The notes under the pieces: model-generated
What the model was told of the DNA's origin: nothing
What the model saw: the letters and a program-made list of their open reading frames with translations, nothing else
Database searches by the model: none
Assembly: GCA_963210315.1 (NCBI GenBank)
Contig: OY723247.1
Coordinates: 434,001 to 498,000 of the forward strand
Origin: Rhynchopus euleeides
Lineage: Eukaryota > Euglenozoa > Diplonemea > Diplonemida > Diplonemidae
Length of the DNA: 64,000 nt
Direction of reading: 5' to 3'
In this document: positions 19,346 through 29,973 of the stretch, piece after piece
Position numbering within the stretch: the stretch's first letter is position 1
Layout: every line of letters begins with the position of its first letter
Position numbers and translations under genes: made by a program

Positions 19346-21193
19346 TCAGGTGGAGTGCGGGATGGGAGTGTATGGGAGGGGGGGGCTTGGGACGGAAGGG
19401 AGGGAAGCCCACTCGCACACACGGAACTGCAACCCGTTCACCGCCCCACGCGCTCTGGCACCGCACAGATAGAAGCGGTCCGTATTCTTGTATGGTAGGA
19501 GGACAACGTTGTCAAATGAACTCTTGCTTTCTGTGCTTGACCAAAGTGACTTCAGATTGCCATTCGACTGCAGCACCTGCAGCCCTGTCATGATCACGTC
19601 CCCATTTTCCTCCGCATTGTACTGCACGGATGCACCCAGCAGAGGGCCTGTGCTGACAGTGGGCAGCCAGGCGCCCCACTCACCCGAAGCAATGACCTGA
19701 TCGCTCACGACGACGAAGCCATTAACGTCGCAGAAGCTCAGCTTCAGGCCTGTGATGACGTCGTTACGGGGGCAGATGGTGGTGCTGGAGTCGCATGCAT
19801 GGGAAGAGGCGTAGACACGCACACCCACAGCACAGATGTGGACCTCCCGATCGAAGTAGAAATGCTGACCCCACTCACCGGAGAAGCCTCTGTGAATGGT
19901 CAGCCAGTTGTTTGCGTCGACGAGCGCCGTCGTCACATTGACGAAGGCCTGCACATAGTCCATCGGGACAATGGAGCCTGCCTGAAGAACGTCGTCCTTC
20001 AGGAATGATCCAACCAGAGGGTTCTGGTGCTCCGCGTTGCTGTCGATGTGAAACCCGACAGGGTCTTCTGCGCTCGCAAAATTGATGAAGAGGTTTGTTC
20101 CCAGTTTGTTCGCTTTCCGGAAGTGCCGGGTGATGTAGTACCCTTTCATGTCAAAGTCATAGCAGAGGTCGATGTGCACACGCACAGGCGTATCGGTGGT
20201 ACAGAGGGAAGCGAACAGCTCTCTCACAGGGAGCAGCTCCTCCTGCTCCAAAACCGCCTCACTGCCCCAGTCAATACCGAGGTCTTCTGTTGCAAACCCA
20301 GTGCGCCTCACGAACACAACCCTTCCCCGCATGACGTCCAGGGGGATGTCCACGCCCAGCTCTGAGAGCCCATTGGATCTCAGGCACAGGGCATGTGAGA
20401 GGTATTTGCTTGCGAACGCCGCGCTGTTGAATGGGAAGGGCTCCTCGCGCTTCACTGACATCACTACGGTCTCAAAAGGGTTGTCGACAAGGAACTGCAG
20501 GACAGGGTCCCACACCGTGGTCTCAAAGTTGCCGAAGCCGAGCTGCCCACTCATAACAGTGTACTCTCCTGTGGCCCCTCCATCCGCAAGGCGGATGTCC
20601 AGGAAGCGCACCCCTTCCTGCAGCTGCTTTGCGACTGACCACAGCTGTGTTGCCCCTGCGGACAGGGTGGGCGGGTCCACGTCGTTGAAGGCCCCGGACC
20701 CATGTGTTCCAGGGATCACCAGTTGGTGCAGCGCTAAGTCGCCACGCAGCCCGCGCATCCACTCGTTCAGACCGTAGGTGTTGGCGGTTTCGGCACGGTA
20801 AAGACGGTTCGCAGCCCGGAGGATGTCCGAAAAAGCATACTTTGCCAGGACATAGCTGTCAGCAAACAGCGATTTCGAGTAGAACCAACCGATGGCCCGC
20901 CCCATGTCAAACTCCCCGAGGGTCGGCCGGGAGTTATACGCGCGCACCTTGTCCTGAAGGAACACCTGCCTGATCTCCTCAACTGTGAGTGTCCACGTGC
21001 GGTGCGACACCACGGCAGGCTTGTTGTACAACCTGTAAGTCAGCCCACTTGCGGTCGCAGTCAGCGTCGCACGCTGGTTGCCGGTGTTCAAAACAACCAG
21101 CTCTGTCTGCAGATTTTTGTTCACGCTTTCCCCGTGTGCTGTGCAAAGGGCCGACACCAAAAGGAGTGCCAGCGCGGCTGTGCGCCTCATCAT
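19346..21193 (-). CDS. Secreted PI-PLC X-domain / VMO-I-like fusion, probable pseudoenzyme
   Basis: 615 residues from the ATG at 21193, with a signal peptide (TAALALLLVSALCTAHG). The architecture is that of its neighbour: PLC X domain about residues 145-425, then a VMO-I-like region from about 431 (GFSGEWG, SGEWGAW, GAVNGLQFRVCEW). The tail ends in a short Pro-rich segment. The first catalytic His is kept (IPGTHGSGA, His 164), but the adjacent Asp is Gly 165. FLDIR is kept (Arg 201). The second catalytic site reads VMSG, so Ser 215 replaces the second catalytic His and Met 214 the preceding Arg. By analogy with bacterial PI-PLC, losing this general acid should abolish or greatly lower cleavage. 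It may act as a lipid- or glycan-binding decoy or a regulator, which is inference. The two genes are tandem paralogues with about 1 kb between them. Confidence 0.87.
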   Translation of the reverse strand: MMRRTAALALLLVSALCTAHGESVNKNLQTELVVLNTGNQRATLTATASGLTYRLYNKPAVVSHRTWTLTVEEIRQVFLQDKVRAYNSRPTLGEFDMGRAIGWFYSKSLFADSYVLAKYAFSDILRAANRLYRAETANTYGLNEWMRGLRGDLALHQLVIPGTHGSGAFNDVDPPTLSAGATQLWSVAKQLQEGVRFLDIRLADGGATGEYTVMSGQLGFGNFETTVWDPVLQFLVDNPFETVVMSVKREEPFPFNSAAFASKYLSHALCLRSNGLSELGVDIPLDVMRGRVVFVRRTGFATEDLGIDWGSEAVLEQEELLPVRELFASLCTTDTPVRVHIDLCYDFDMKGYYITRHFRKANKLGTNLFINFASAEDPVGFHIDSNAEHQNPLVGSFLKDDVLQAGSIVPMDYVQAFVNVTTALVDANNWLTIHRGFSGEWGQHFYFDREVHICAVGVRVYASSHACDSSTTICPRNDVITGLKLSFCDVNGFVVVSDQVIASGEWGAWLPTVSTGPLLGASVQYNAEENGDVIMTGLQVLQSNGNLKSLWSSTESKSSFDNVVLLPYKNTDRFYLCGARARGAVNGLQFRVCEWASLPSVPSPPLPYTPIPHST

Positions 21194-23048
21194 AGTTTGG
21201 TAACTTCCCTCTCCAGTCCTGTTTTGCGAGTGGTGTGCGATGGGTGCTAAGGGCGGAGGTGTGTCAGACTATGCCGTGCCCACACCAGCCAGAGATGCGG
21301 CAATGCGGCAACGGGGAGAGGGGATGGGGTGGGTGTGGAGCACGGAGGAGGGCCTGCTTCTCGCTGCGGTCACCCTGCCTGGCTGGTCGCCGCCCCTTCC
21401 CGACAACAGGCAGGCTGGCCTTCGGTACGGTTGCCCCTCCCCGACAGCCCGTCCCCTGTGATGTCAAGGCACCGGTGGTGCCTTGGTTGCTACTCAAGAG
21501 ACAAAGCACAGCTGCCCAGGAATTCTTAAAAACAACACGGCACAAGAATGCACCCCAGCTAACACATTCACACAAAATGTGCCACAGGCTTTTCGGAGAG
21601 CAATGCTTGTTCGATATTTTTAGTTTTGGTGGGTCGGGGGTCGGGGTCGGAGGGGGGTAGTGGAATAGAAGTAGAAGGGAGCACAAGAATGATCACCCTT
21701 CCGAACTTCGGGAGGTTTGGTGGGGGGAGGGGGGGGGGGGGAACATTCATTTAAAAGCGACCTGCCGTGATTGCTCCGTTTGTGATGATTCTGTAATTTG
21801 CTCTGTCCTGGAGCCTCCCCCCTCCGCTGACCTGCTTCGGAGGGATCCACACAGGCGACTTTATGTTTGGCATCGACAAGCACAGACACTGTGAGAGCGA
21901 GGCTACCGCACAGGCCCTTCTTTTGCCGGGGCAAACAGCCGGAGAAATCGAAGTACACACCACATGGGGTATGAAATACGCCTTCCTTTCTTCTCGTCAG
22001 GTTTATCTGCCCGTGCGACAACGGCCCACTTGTTTCCGTGAACAGCATGGGTTTGGGTTTGCAATAACACTGCGCCACCCTTCCGGAGAGAGGTGGCTGA
22101 TTTCCAATGATTCTCTCTCTCTCTCTCTCTGGCACCCCACTGATGGGGAGGGCAACACATCACACCCCACCCACGCCACTGCGGCCGCTGTGTCGTCATT
22201 TGGTAGTTCGCACAGTGGGATGCTGTGGGTGTGACGGGTGGGGCGGGAAAACGATGTGTACTCCCCAGAAGAACCTGGAACAGCGGGTCTCTCTCTCTCT
22301 CTCAACCGGGGGGCCGCGACAAAGCGCGGCTAATAATCGTTCAAATCGACACGTATTCGACGATAGCTCCCCAGCGCAGGGGTGGGGGAGGGCGGGTGGT
22401 GGGATGAAGTAACAGGGGCGGGGGGGGAGGGGAGGGCGAGGCTGGCACTGCGAAAAGCTTCCTGAGTTGGCTACGCCGAAACTGCCAAAACAAAAAAAAA
22501 CGGGGAATAAAAAATTCCCGTTGATGACTCTCGTTGTTGATGTTGTTTTGCGGAGGACGCAACCGAGCAACAGCAATATATACTGCTTCCTGTGTTCTCA
22601 CGAGTTTGCCCCTCTTAAGTTCCTCGGCAACAAGCCGTGCCATAGCCAGGGTTCGCCTCCCATTGGGGTAGACGTTGCACACCCGACTTTTAGCAAAATA
22701 GGGGAGGTGCCGGATCGAGTGAGTGATGTAGTAGGCACAAGCGAATAAACTATTGTTTGTGCGCCACCGTGTGTGCAGGGAGTGTCCATACGTGCGCTGC
22801 CAACAGCAGGTAGCTACCGCGACCTACCTGAGACAGGTTATAGCAGAAAAAAGTCAGGATAAAATGATGAAGTCCAGAGAAACAGCAGTCCTAAGGACAT
22901 GACAGGGAGGTGGCAATACATGAATCATATCAATTCAAAACACCGGTATGTTCCAGTGCGAACGCTGACTTGGCAACCCCCCCCCCTCTGAAGGCAGTTT
23001 GCCGAGGCCATTTCACACTCCTTGCTCACAAAACGCGGTACACTCCCA

Positions 23049-23141
23049 GGGGGCCTTCGCTCAGAAGTGCAAAACAAGCGAATCGCCTCACACAGCAGGA
23101 GGCGAGCTGACGCAGCTCCGCACAGCGCGAAGGCCTTCCCC
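23049..23141. mobile_element. Short hairpin element with GGCCTTCGC ends (module I copy B)
   Basis: This is the counterpart of the element at 15792-15885, with the same termini and interior. It was therefore present before module I was duplicated. Confidence 0.5.
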
Positions 23142-23367
23142 AGAGTCCCGCTGAACTCACCTCATTCTCGGTGCAAACCGGATATGAGGACATCAGAATA
23201 CGTTAGGGGTGAGGGTGTGGGTGATAAATCGAGTTGAAGGGTGTGGGTTCTGGGGGGTGCAATATTGATACGCCGACAAATTACCAAAACATGCGGCGAA
23301 CGACCTGCCAACCTCTCTCACTGGGGGTAGCGGTTCTTCCAAGAAGAGCAAAATATGTTGGGTGCTT

Positions 23368-23465
23368 GGGGAGGCCTTCGCTCGAAAGGAAACAGGGTGC
23401 AGCGGGGCTGCCCCGACCATACCAGGTGCCGTGCTGGCACAGTCTGGCGGGGCGAAGGCCGGGGG
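23368..23465. mobile_element. Short hairpin element with GGCCTTCGCTC ends (module I copy B)
   Basis: This is the counterpart of the element at 16184-16280 with nearly identical sequence. It likewise predates the module duplication. Confidence 0.5.
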
Positions 23466-23800
23466 TGTGGCTGGCGAAGCAGAATGGAAAAAAATACAAA
23501 TGAAACACATCAGTTGACCTCCCTTCACTCGCTATGCAGGTTGTGTCCAAGGGGGGGTATTTGTTTGGTGTGAAACAATCATATTGGGTGGGTGTGTTGG
23601 AAAACCAGACTGCTTGCTTCCCAAGGCTCAGAGAATGCCCTTAGTGTCTATCCCTGAAACGCTGTCTCCATCCGAACCGTCTGTCTGTCTCGTGGATCTA
23701 AGCGTAATGCGAAGGATCTCGAAAACACCGAGGGACAAGCTGAAGGAAGCGCCGTCTGGTTTTCCAACACGACACCGAACATGTCTGCAACAAAAAGGTA

Positions 23801-24432
23801 CTGCACCCGGGTGAATCACAAGAGAGAGGGCAGTGTAACGACAGTCGGATGTTCTTCGAACGACGAACACCACCCTCCGCCAGCCAACAAAATAAATATC
23901 CCTCTGTGGGTCTTCGCTGGTCGTTACTCTTCGTCAAATCTTCGTCGGTTTTCAGCTAATTCAACAGAAAATGCACCAAAATGCACTGACGACCACTCTG
24001 TAGCGAGACCCCCTCTGTGACTCCCCTCCCGCTGCTTCGTAAAGTAACAGCAAAAAACGTACAACAGCAGTTCTGTTGGAAACGCAGATCACCCCACCCA
24101 CCCCTCCCTTCTTTGTGTCACACCACCCCTCCCCGTCGTGACTTGCAGCGGTGTGAAGCGGAGGGGGGGGGTGGTGGCGGGGCAGAAGATCCGGCATATA
24201 CAGCACAGGAATATAAAACACAGCATCTCTTCTCGCAGGATGGCGGTGTGTACGGCTCCAGCTGGCCCGATAGCCCTCCTCCTCTGATCCCCTCCCACCC
24301 AGAAGGACTTCTCCACCGAGAGTGCACCGGGGAGTGCGGGGGATCGACGGGGTGGGCACGGCAGATCCGGAGAGAGCTGGTCGCACCGAGAACACCTCGC
24401 ACCGAAAAGATCGGAGTCCCTTTCGCTGTGTA
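23801..24432. other. Spacer between module I copy B and the foldback element
   Basis: No convincing gene is seen. A segment near 23960-24000 (atgcaccaaaatgcactgacg) resembles text near 26460-26485 and 33855-33880, suggesting an old dispersed repeat. Confidence 0.35.
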
Positions 24433-26175
24433 CACGGTGGGATCTTGTAAATTTTACATGTATAACTACAAGTATATACATGTATTATACATGTATAATA
24501 CTTGCATGTCAACTATTATACATGTATAATACATGTATATGCCTGAAATATACATGTAAAATACATGTATATCAAGTAAAAATACATGTATAATACTTGC
24601 ATGTCAACTATTATACATGCATTTTTACTTGATATACATGTATTTTACATGTATATTTCATGCATTTACATGTATTTTACATGTATAATACTTGTCATGC
24701 AAGTATTATACATGTAAAATACTTGCATGACAAGTAAAATACATGTATAATACTTGCATGCAAGTAAAATACATGGGGTAATCAGGCTGGGGGAAAAAAC
24801 AACAAATCACAACGAATCACACCCGATCACAACAAATCACAACGCCAAATGTTGTGATTTGTTGCGATTTGTTGCGATTTGTTGTGGCCAGTTGTGATTT
24901 GTTGCGACCAGTTGTGACGACTTGTGACCCTTTTGTGATGAGTTGTGATGAGGTGTGATCTGTTGTGATCTGTTGTGATCTGTTGTGATCTGTTGTGATC
25001 GCGATCCAAAATTTCAAAAATTTAAAATTTTGGATCGCGATCACAACAGATCACAACAGATCACACCTCATCACAAAAGGGTCACAAGTCGTCACAACTG
25101 GTCACAACAAATCACACCACGTCGTCAGCTGATTGAGGGTGTGATATGAGGGTTCTATCCAACAAGGATATCAAGGCGGCACTTTCAAAGTCCTGCCAAG
25201 GACAGCGCCACGTGGGTGTGTGCTTCTGATATATGTTATGTCATCATGTGAACCCTCCCCAGCGTGTGCCAACATCCCTGACACGCTCACGAAAAGCATG
25301 ACACGGAGAAAACAGGTGCCGAAACAACCTGCCGAGCACACGGGTGGTGCCACGTTGATCCACGCAGCGATCTCCCATGACAGGAAGCCTTGTCGCCACG
25401 GCAGAGTCGCCGCAGACTGTGGGAGAGGTGTCGCCAGTCACCTTGAGGTTGCAGTGTGTCATCAGGCTAAGACCCGTGCCCTCTTCACCTCCCCTATTAG
25501 GTTGCTCCCATATCGTTGCCTGCTTTGGGGCCTGAAGGACATAGGGGTCCAGCAGGCACGTGAGCATCGCAAGGCATGAGTGGCTGTTTCAAACTCCTGG
25601 TGCAAGCACCCGTCATGGTCTGGGGAAGCCCTCCCAGGTAGTTTAACGTCTTGCCCAGGACACTGGTCACAACAAATCACACCACGTCACACCTAGTCAC
25701 AACAAATCACAACTGGCCGCAACAAATCGCAAAAAATCACAACAAATCACAACATTTGCCTTGTGATTTGTTGTGATCTGTTGTGATCGGGTGTGATTTG
25801 TTGTGATTTGTTGTTTTTTTCCCCAGCCTGATTACCCCAATACATGTATTTTACTTGCATGCAGGTATTTTACTTGTCATGCAAGTATTTTACATGTATA
25901 ATACTTGCATGACAAGTATTATACATGTATAATACATGTAAATGCATGAAATATACATGTAAAATACATGTATATCAAGTAAAAATACATGTATAATAGT
26001 TGACATGCAAGTATTATACATGTATTTTTACTTGATATACATGTATTTTACATGTATATTTCAGGCATATACATGTATTATACATGTATAATAGTTGACA
26101 TGCAAGTATTATACATGTATAATACATGTATTATACTTGTAGTTATACATGTAAAATTTACAAGATCCCACCGTG
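24433..26175. mobile_element. Non-autonomous foldback DNA transposon with long inverted repeats, TA-flanked
   Basis: The left end CACGGTGGGATCTTGTAAAT recurs inverted at the right end, and TA sits immediately outside both ends (24431-24432 and 26176-26177). The inverted arms are about 350-400 bp and made of iterated ACATGTAT/ACTTGCATG words, followed inwards by TCACAAC-type iterations. The middle (about 25125-25665) is unrelated single-copy DNA without a transposase motif. A TA target duplication and simple inverted ends fit a Tc1/mariner-like origin, but the family is an inference. Confidence 0.8.
24895..25115. repeat. Long internal palindrome of TCACAAC-type iterations
   Basis: Two arms of about 100 bp, centred near 25018 (atccaaaatttcaaaaatttaaaattttggat), are inverted copies that differ by a few missing 10-bp iterations. 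It could extrude as a large cruciform inside the foldback element. Confidence 0.75.
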
Positions 26176-26955
26176 TAGTCAGAAGAACACACCCCCCCCC
26201 CCCAGCAACTGCAGAGAAAAGCAGATCCGGACTTTGTCGTTGATATCACACCTGTGTCAGAGGCTGTGGGAGGCCTCCGTGAAGTGGCACGGGGAAGGTG
26301 TGAACCTCGTAAAGCTTCAGTCGTGCGATTTCCTCTACGCTTCGTCGCTCGAAAGGAAAACCAGCAATGCGAATGGCGCTTTTTTCCGGAGCCTTTCGCT
26401 GTCCCGGCAATTTTTTTTCCGGCAAAACTTCGGACGATTCTCACCTATTGGATAGGAGGTAATGCGCCAAAACGCACCGTAATTTTTCGTCGCCGCAGCG
26501 AAGGCTCCCTTCTGTCACTTCACATACATAAATGCGGGTGTGCAGCAACAAGAGTAAAGACCGGGGTGATGGGGAGGGGGGGGGGTTGTGGGGCGAGAGT
26601 CACACACACTGTGCGGCAGCCGGCTTTCCCGACCCTGCACGCAGAGCACGGGGCGGTTCCCCCCCCGCTGGCCGCACAGATGTGGGGTTCTGCCAGCGAT
26701 TTCACTGGGAAGATTTTGGGGTAAAAATCAGAGCATTTTATAGGGGGTCTAAAGTGAGGCCAATCCTCACATTTAAGGGAAAAAAAAAAGATTTCCGGGA
26801 AAAAATCCGGGGGGGTGGAAAACTGGTGGCGGCTGGGCAGCCTCGCAGATGAGAGTGGACTCATGCCCACAGACCGCGAGCAACTTACCCGACCGTTTTT
26901 CTGTCCAGTTTCTTTGTCAAACCCCGAGAAAACGCAGGCCGCGAAGGGACGGACG
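26176..26955. other. Repeat-rich spacer right of the foldback element
   Basis: A poly-C run (26191-26204), one hairpin element and A/T-run plus GGGG/CCGG words are present near 26720-26820. No gene is seen. Confidence 0.35.
26388..26508. mobile_element. Divergent hairpin element with GGAGCCTTTCGCTG ends
   Basis: The ends GGAGCCTTTCGCTG and CAGCGAAGGCTCC are inverted repeats. It resembles the GGCCTTCGCT family but with changed termini, so membership is uncertain. Confidence 0.35.
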
Positions 26956-27010
26956 TTCACTACCGTGGCCTCCGGCGGCTGGGGGGCTCCGCCCCCCAGA
27001 CCCCCCTGTG
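26956..27010 (+). repeat. GC-hairpin dispersed repeat, copy 1
   Basis: It begins ttcactaccgtggcctcc and has the self-complementary core GGCTGGGGGGCTCCGCCCC. A preserved left arm of the larger repeat is not seen for this copy. Confidence 0.8.
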
Positions 27011-27114
27011 CCGTACGCCTGTCTTTAGTCACCCCAAACCCTTTGGGGTGACATCAGGGAATGGAATACAGACCACCCTCGGGAGGCAGGATCGTATGCC
27101 AGAGGAACAGATGC

Positions 27115-27168
27115 TCACTACCGTGGCCTCCGGCGGCTGGGGGGCTTCGCCCCCCAGACCCCCCTGTG
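27115..27168 (+). repeat. GC-hairpin dispersed repeat, copy 2
   Basis: One base differs in the loop (cttcg for ctccg). It is preceded by the left arm (ccctttggggtgacatcagg) at about 27030-27110. Confidence 0.8.
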
Positions 27169-27257
27169 CTGTATACATATACCCAGGGTGTTCGCTATCT
27201 CCCACCTTCCTCAGAGACTGTGGGAGAAAGGGGTAAAATTGCCGCCTCAAAATTTTT

Positions 27258-27283
27258 TTCGCGCGCGCTTCGCGCGCGCGAAA
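27258..27283. repeat. Perfect GCGC palindrome with TTC loop
   Basis: Twelve-base arms (TTTCGCGCGCGC) flank a three-base loop, next to an A/T run. Confidence 0.7.
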
Positions 27284-27539
27284 TCATGCAACATCGGCCC
27301 CTCAGACAAATTGCCTCAAGGGCCCAGACCAGCGGCAGGGTACTACATATGTTTGGCGCAAGGGACCCATTTCGCGGTTCGCGGCTGCAAAATGGAGGTT
27401 TTGCGGCAATCAGTGAGTACTTCGGGAGTTGGTGACGAACCCAAAACAGGATCACGGACCGTCGACGATACCCGTTCTCGAGAAGGAAGGGCACGGTCAC
27501 ATGCGCTCGTTAGTTCCTGTTGGACAGACTTCACAGGTC

Positions 27540-27594
27540 ACAGGGGGGTCTGGGGGGCGGAGCCCCCCAGCCGCCGGAGGCCACGGTAGTGAAC
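27540..27594 (-). repeat. GC-hairpin dispersed repeat, copy 3 (inverted)
   Basis: Reverse-complement copy. It is followed at 27600-27740 by sequence distantly similar to 63200-63320, so it belongs to a larger element. Confidence 0.8.
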
Positions 27595-28162
27595 ATTTGT
27601 CAGCCTCGTCCGAGTCCGCTTCATAGTCGAACACCACATACAGACAACGTGCACCTTGAGACAGCATGATCAAGAGGTACATCGGCCTGGCGCCTGTGGC
27701 AGGCCACTATGCTCTTGGCTTCGGCCTCCTCTGGCCTTGACCATGCTGATGCCGGCAATAGCTCCGACGGTCCCCAGCAGGTTCAGGTCTCGCTTCTTTG
27801 GGTTATTTCCGCTCCGTGCGAAGCGTGGTGGTATCAATTTGTACGAGAGGGTGCTGCCCTTCTCCTTCAGAACCTCTTCCCACCTGAGGCAAAAACTTCC
27901 GAGAAACTTTTTTTATTTAATTTCTCCCCCTTGGGAGAAATGCCGGGGAGAGAGGTGGGAGAAGGGTTTTCCCAGAATCTTTTTTTTAACGAAATAGGCC
28001 CCTATTTCTCCCCGAGCGAACGCCCTGCCTATACCCAAACCCTTTGAGGTTACATCAGGGAATAGACTGCAGGCCACCCTCAGTAGCCTCAGGAGGACGC
28101 AGCAGCTCATGCAGAATCTGTACACGCAAGGAACAGCCCAGAACGCCCGGAAGAAGCAGATG

Positions 28163-28217
28163 TTCACTACCGTGGCCTCCGGCGGCTGGGGGGCTCCGCC
28201 CCCCAGACCCCCCTGTG
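28163..28217 (+). repeat. GC-hairpin dispersed repeat, copy 4
   Basis: It is preceded by a well-kept left arm at about 28033-28160 (acatcaggga, then cctcaggaggacgca, then cagaatctgtac). Confidence 0.8.
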
Positions 28218-28664
28218 GCATGTGCCTGTATTGTATCCAAGTCCTTGCGCGCCCGGGTCTGCGGAAATCGGCCCCGAAATCTATTTTTTGGACTAACCTC
28301 CGGCACCCGAGGCTGGACCCGATCACTGATCCCTGAGAGAGGAACCGGGAGGTGACCCATTCACCACAAGTCTCGCTTGCCGGGGGGTCCGTCAAAAAAT
28401 TGGGGGACGCCTCACATTTAAGCCCAAATGAGCGTAGATTTCGCCCCTATAAAATGCCCTGGTAAAAATCATCAAAAAAAAAAAAGGCCCGGCCACCCAA
28501 GTATGAAGCTAAATGTGGAGTCCAAGTCCCGACTCAGGATTGCACTTTTTTTCTCTTTGGGTTTTTATAGGGAGGGAATTTTTTTTTCTCCTTGGGTTTT
28601 TTCAGGGTATAAGATAGACTTTTTTTCTGGCGCCGTTTTCCGGTTTTTCTGGTTTTGAAATTTT

Positions 28665-28689
28665 TCGCGCGCGCCTTCGGCGCGCGCGA
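28665..28689. repeat. Perfect GCGC palindrome with TTC loop
   Basis: Eleven-base arms (TCGCGCGCGCC) flank a TTC loop, next to tgaaattttt as at 27250. Confidence 0.7.
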
Positions 28690-28879
28690 CCCGCGCAAAC
28701 CCTCTCAGAATCACACCCAACACGGCTGGACCAGGCTCTGCCGAACAGCAGTGGCGTGTTGCTCCACGCAGCTCCCCGAAGGGACGGAACTGAGCTTTCA
28801 ATGCGTCCACGTACTGACGGAGCGCGGCTTCGCATCACCTCCCGCATCAGGACAAACCCCCCTGAGGGTGCTGCTCTGC

Positions 28880-29303
28880 TGGTACGCCTCACGAAGGGCA
28901 ACTACCTTCATGGTCGAGCTTGTTGCATGACCACCCCCTTGAGGCAGTCAGTCAGACGATGCGCACAACGTGCGCTCATGCGAACACCAGCGGGTGTCTC
29001 CAACACTGCACAAATCGCGGTCCCGCCAGAACCCGAATCCGTCGATCCTCTCCAAAGCGGACATGCACTCCCGAAAACATCGGAGTTTGCATGTGTCATC
29101 CCCAGCAAGGCAAACGTGCTCGAGACAAGGTCGTAGCTTGCGTGGATGACAGGGTGGTCCTTGGCAGTGTGCACCGCAACGAGATTGAGTGCATGCGCTC
29201 GGCAAGCCGCCCAGAAGGAGTACGGTGCGGTCGGAATGATCAAGCTACCGGAGTATCTCGAAACTTCAAACAGAGAAGACCTGCATGACGAGGACATCAC
29301 CAC
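28880..29303 (-). pseudogene. Broken hAT-like transposase fragment
   Basis: One minus frame (29303 downwards) contains CRAHALNLVAVHTAKDHPVI followed by VSSTFALLG. This matches the C-x-x-H-x-LNLV motif near the catalytic core of hAT-type transposases of the DUF4371/ZMYM-like group. Further on, a different minus frame contains SVGDTRWCSHERTL, matching the family's conserved D-T-RW motif. The motifs are in the right order but in different frames, so at least one frameshift separates them. No complete start, BED finger or C-terminal dimerisation region was found. I read it as a decayed copy. Confidence 0.5.
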
Positions 29304-29708
29304 CCACCGGGTCCCGCTGGGCTCCTTTTCTCCGCTTCTCTGCTTTCTTTTGACTGTTTGAGCTCCGTGCGGATCACGATGGGGTCACTTTCCATATTTT
29401 TTTGGCTAATGGTCCCACTGGTTGACTGTCACAAAGGTTCCCCAAAAACCGGCGAAAATCCGATCGGCCTTTTTTTTTTTCCAGAAAACCGGAAACCGGG
29501 AAACCCTGGTTTTGAAAACCGGAAAACCAGACCTATCTTATCCCCTGGTTTTTTAGGTGGGATTTTTTCCCCACAGGTTTTCTGGGTGAAGTTTTTCGGG
29601 GGCAGGTGGTATTCTAGTGGGGGATGAGGATGAATCCTCCGGACACCCGCCCCTTTTTCGGTTGTTCCAGCCAAAACCCGGCGTTGTTCCCCAGTCAAGA
29701 GCCAGGCG

Positions 29709-29762
29709 TTCACTACCGTGGCCTCCATCAGCTGGGGGGCTCCGCCCCCCAGACCCCCCTGT
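29709..29762 (+). repeat. GC-hairpin dispersed repeat, copy 5
   Basis: This copy has gcctccatcagctgg in place of the usual gcctccggcggctgg; the hairpin core is intact. Confidence 0.8.
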
Positions 29763-29922
29763 ACCACTAGGCTGGAGCGTGTGCCTGTCTTGCAGCCAAG
29801 TCCTTTGGGTTCACATCAGCGAATGGGACCCAGACCACTCTCAGTAGCCTCAGGAGGACGCAGCCAACAATCTGTACGCCCGCAACTTCCACGCGCTCCC
29901 ACTACGGCGCAAGGAACATATA

Positions 29923-29973
29923 CTCACTACCGTGGCCTCCGGCGGCTGGGGGCTCCGCCCCCCAGACCCCCCG
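29923..29973 (+). repeat. GC-hairpin dispersed repeat, copy 6
   Basis: The G run is one base shorter. It is preceded by a left arm at about 29795-29920 similar to those of copies 4 and 7. Confidence 0.8.

Larger units (their letters stand above)
21235..23800. repeat. Upstream module I, copy B (before PLC gene 2)
   Basis: Homologous and collinear with 13900-16480, with about 325 bp corresponding to 14010-14335 missing. Homology begins about 100 nt upstream of the PLC gene 2 ATG. CT simple repeats lie near 22109-22130 and 22287-22303. No reading frame is conserved between copies A and B, so I see no gene here. Confidence 0.8.

Noticed and set aside
24433..26175. CRISPR-like or satellite array because of regular short words
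   Set aside because: Words are irregular in length and palindromic, and the whole structure has inverted ends with TA borders, fitting a foldback transposon.
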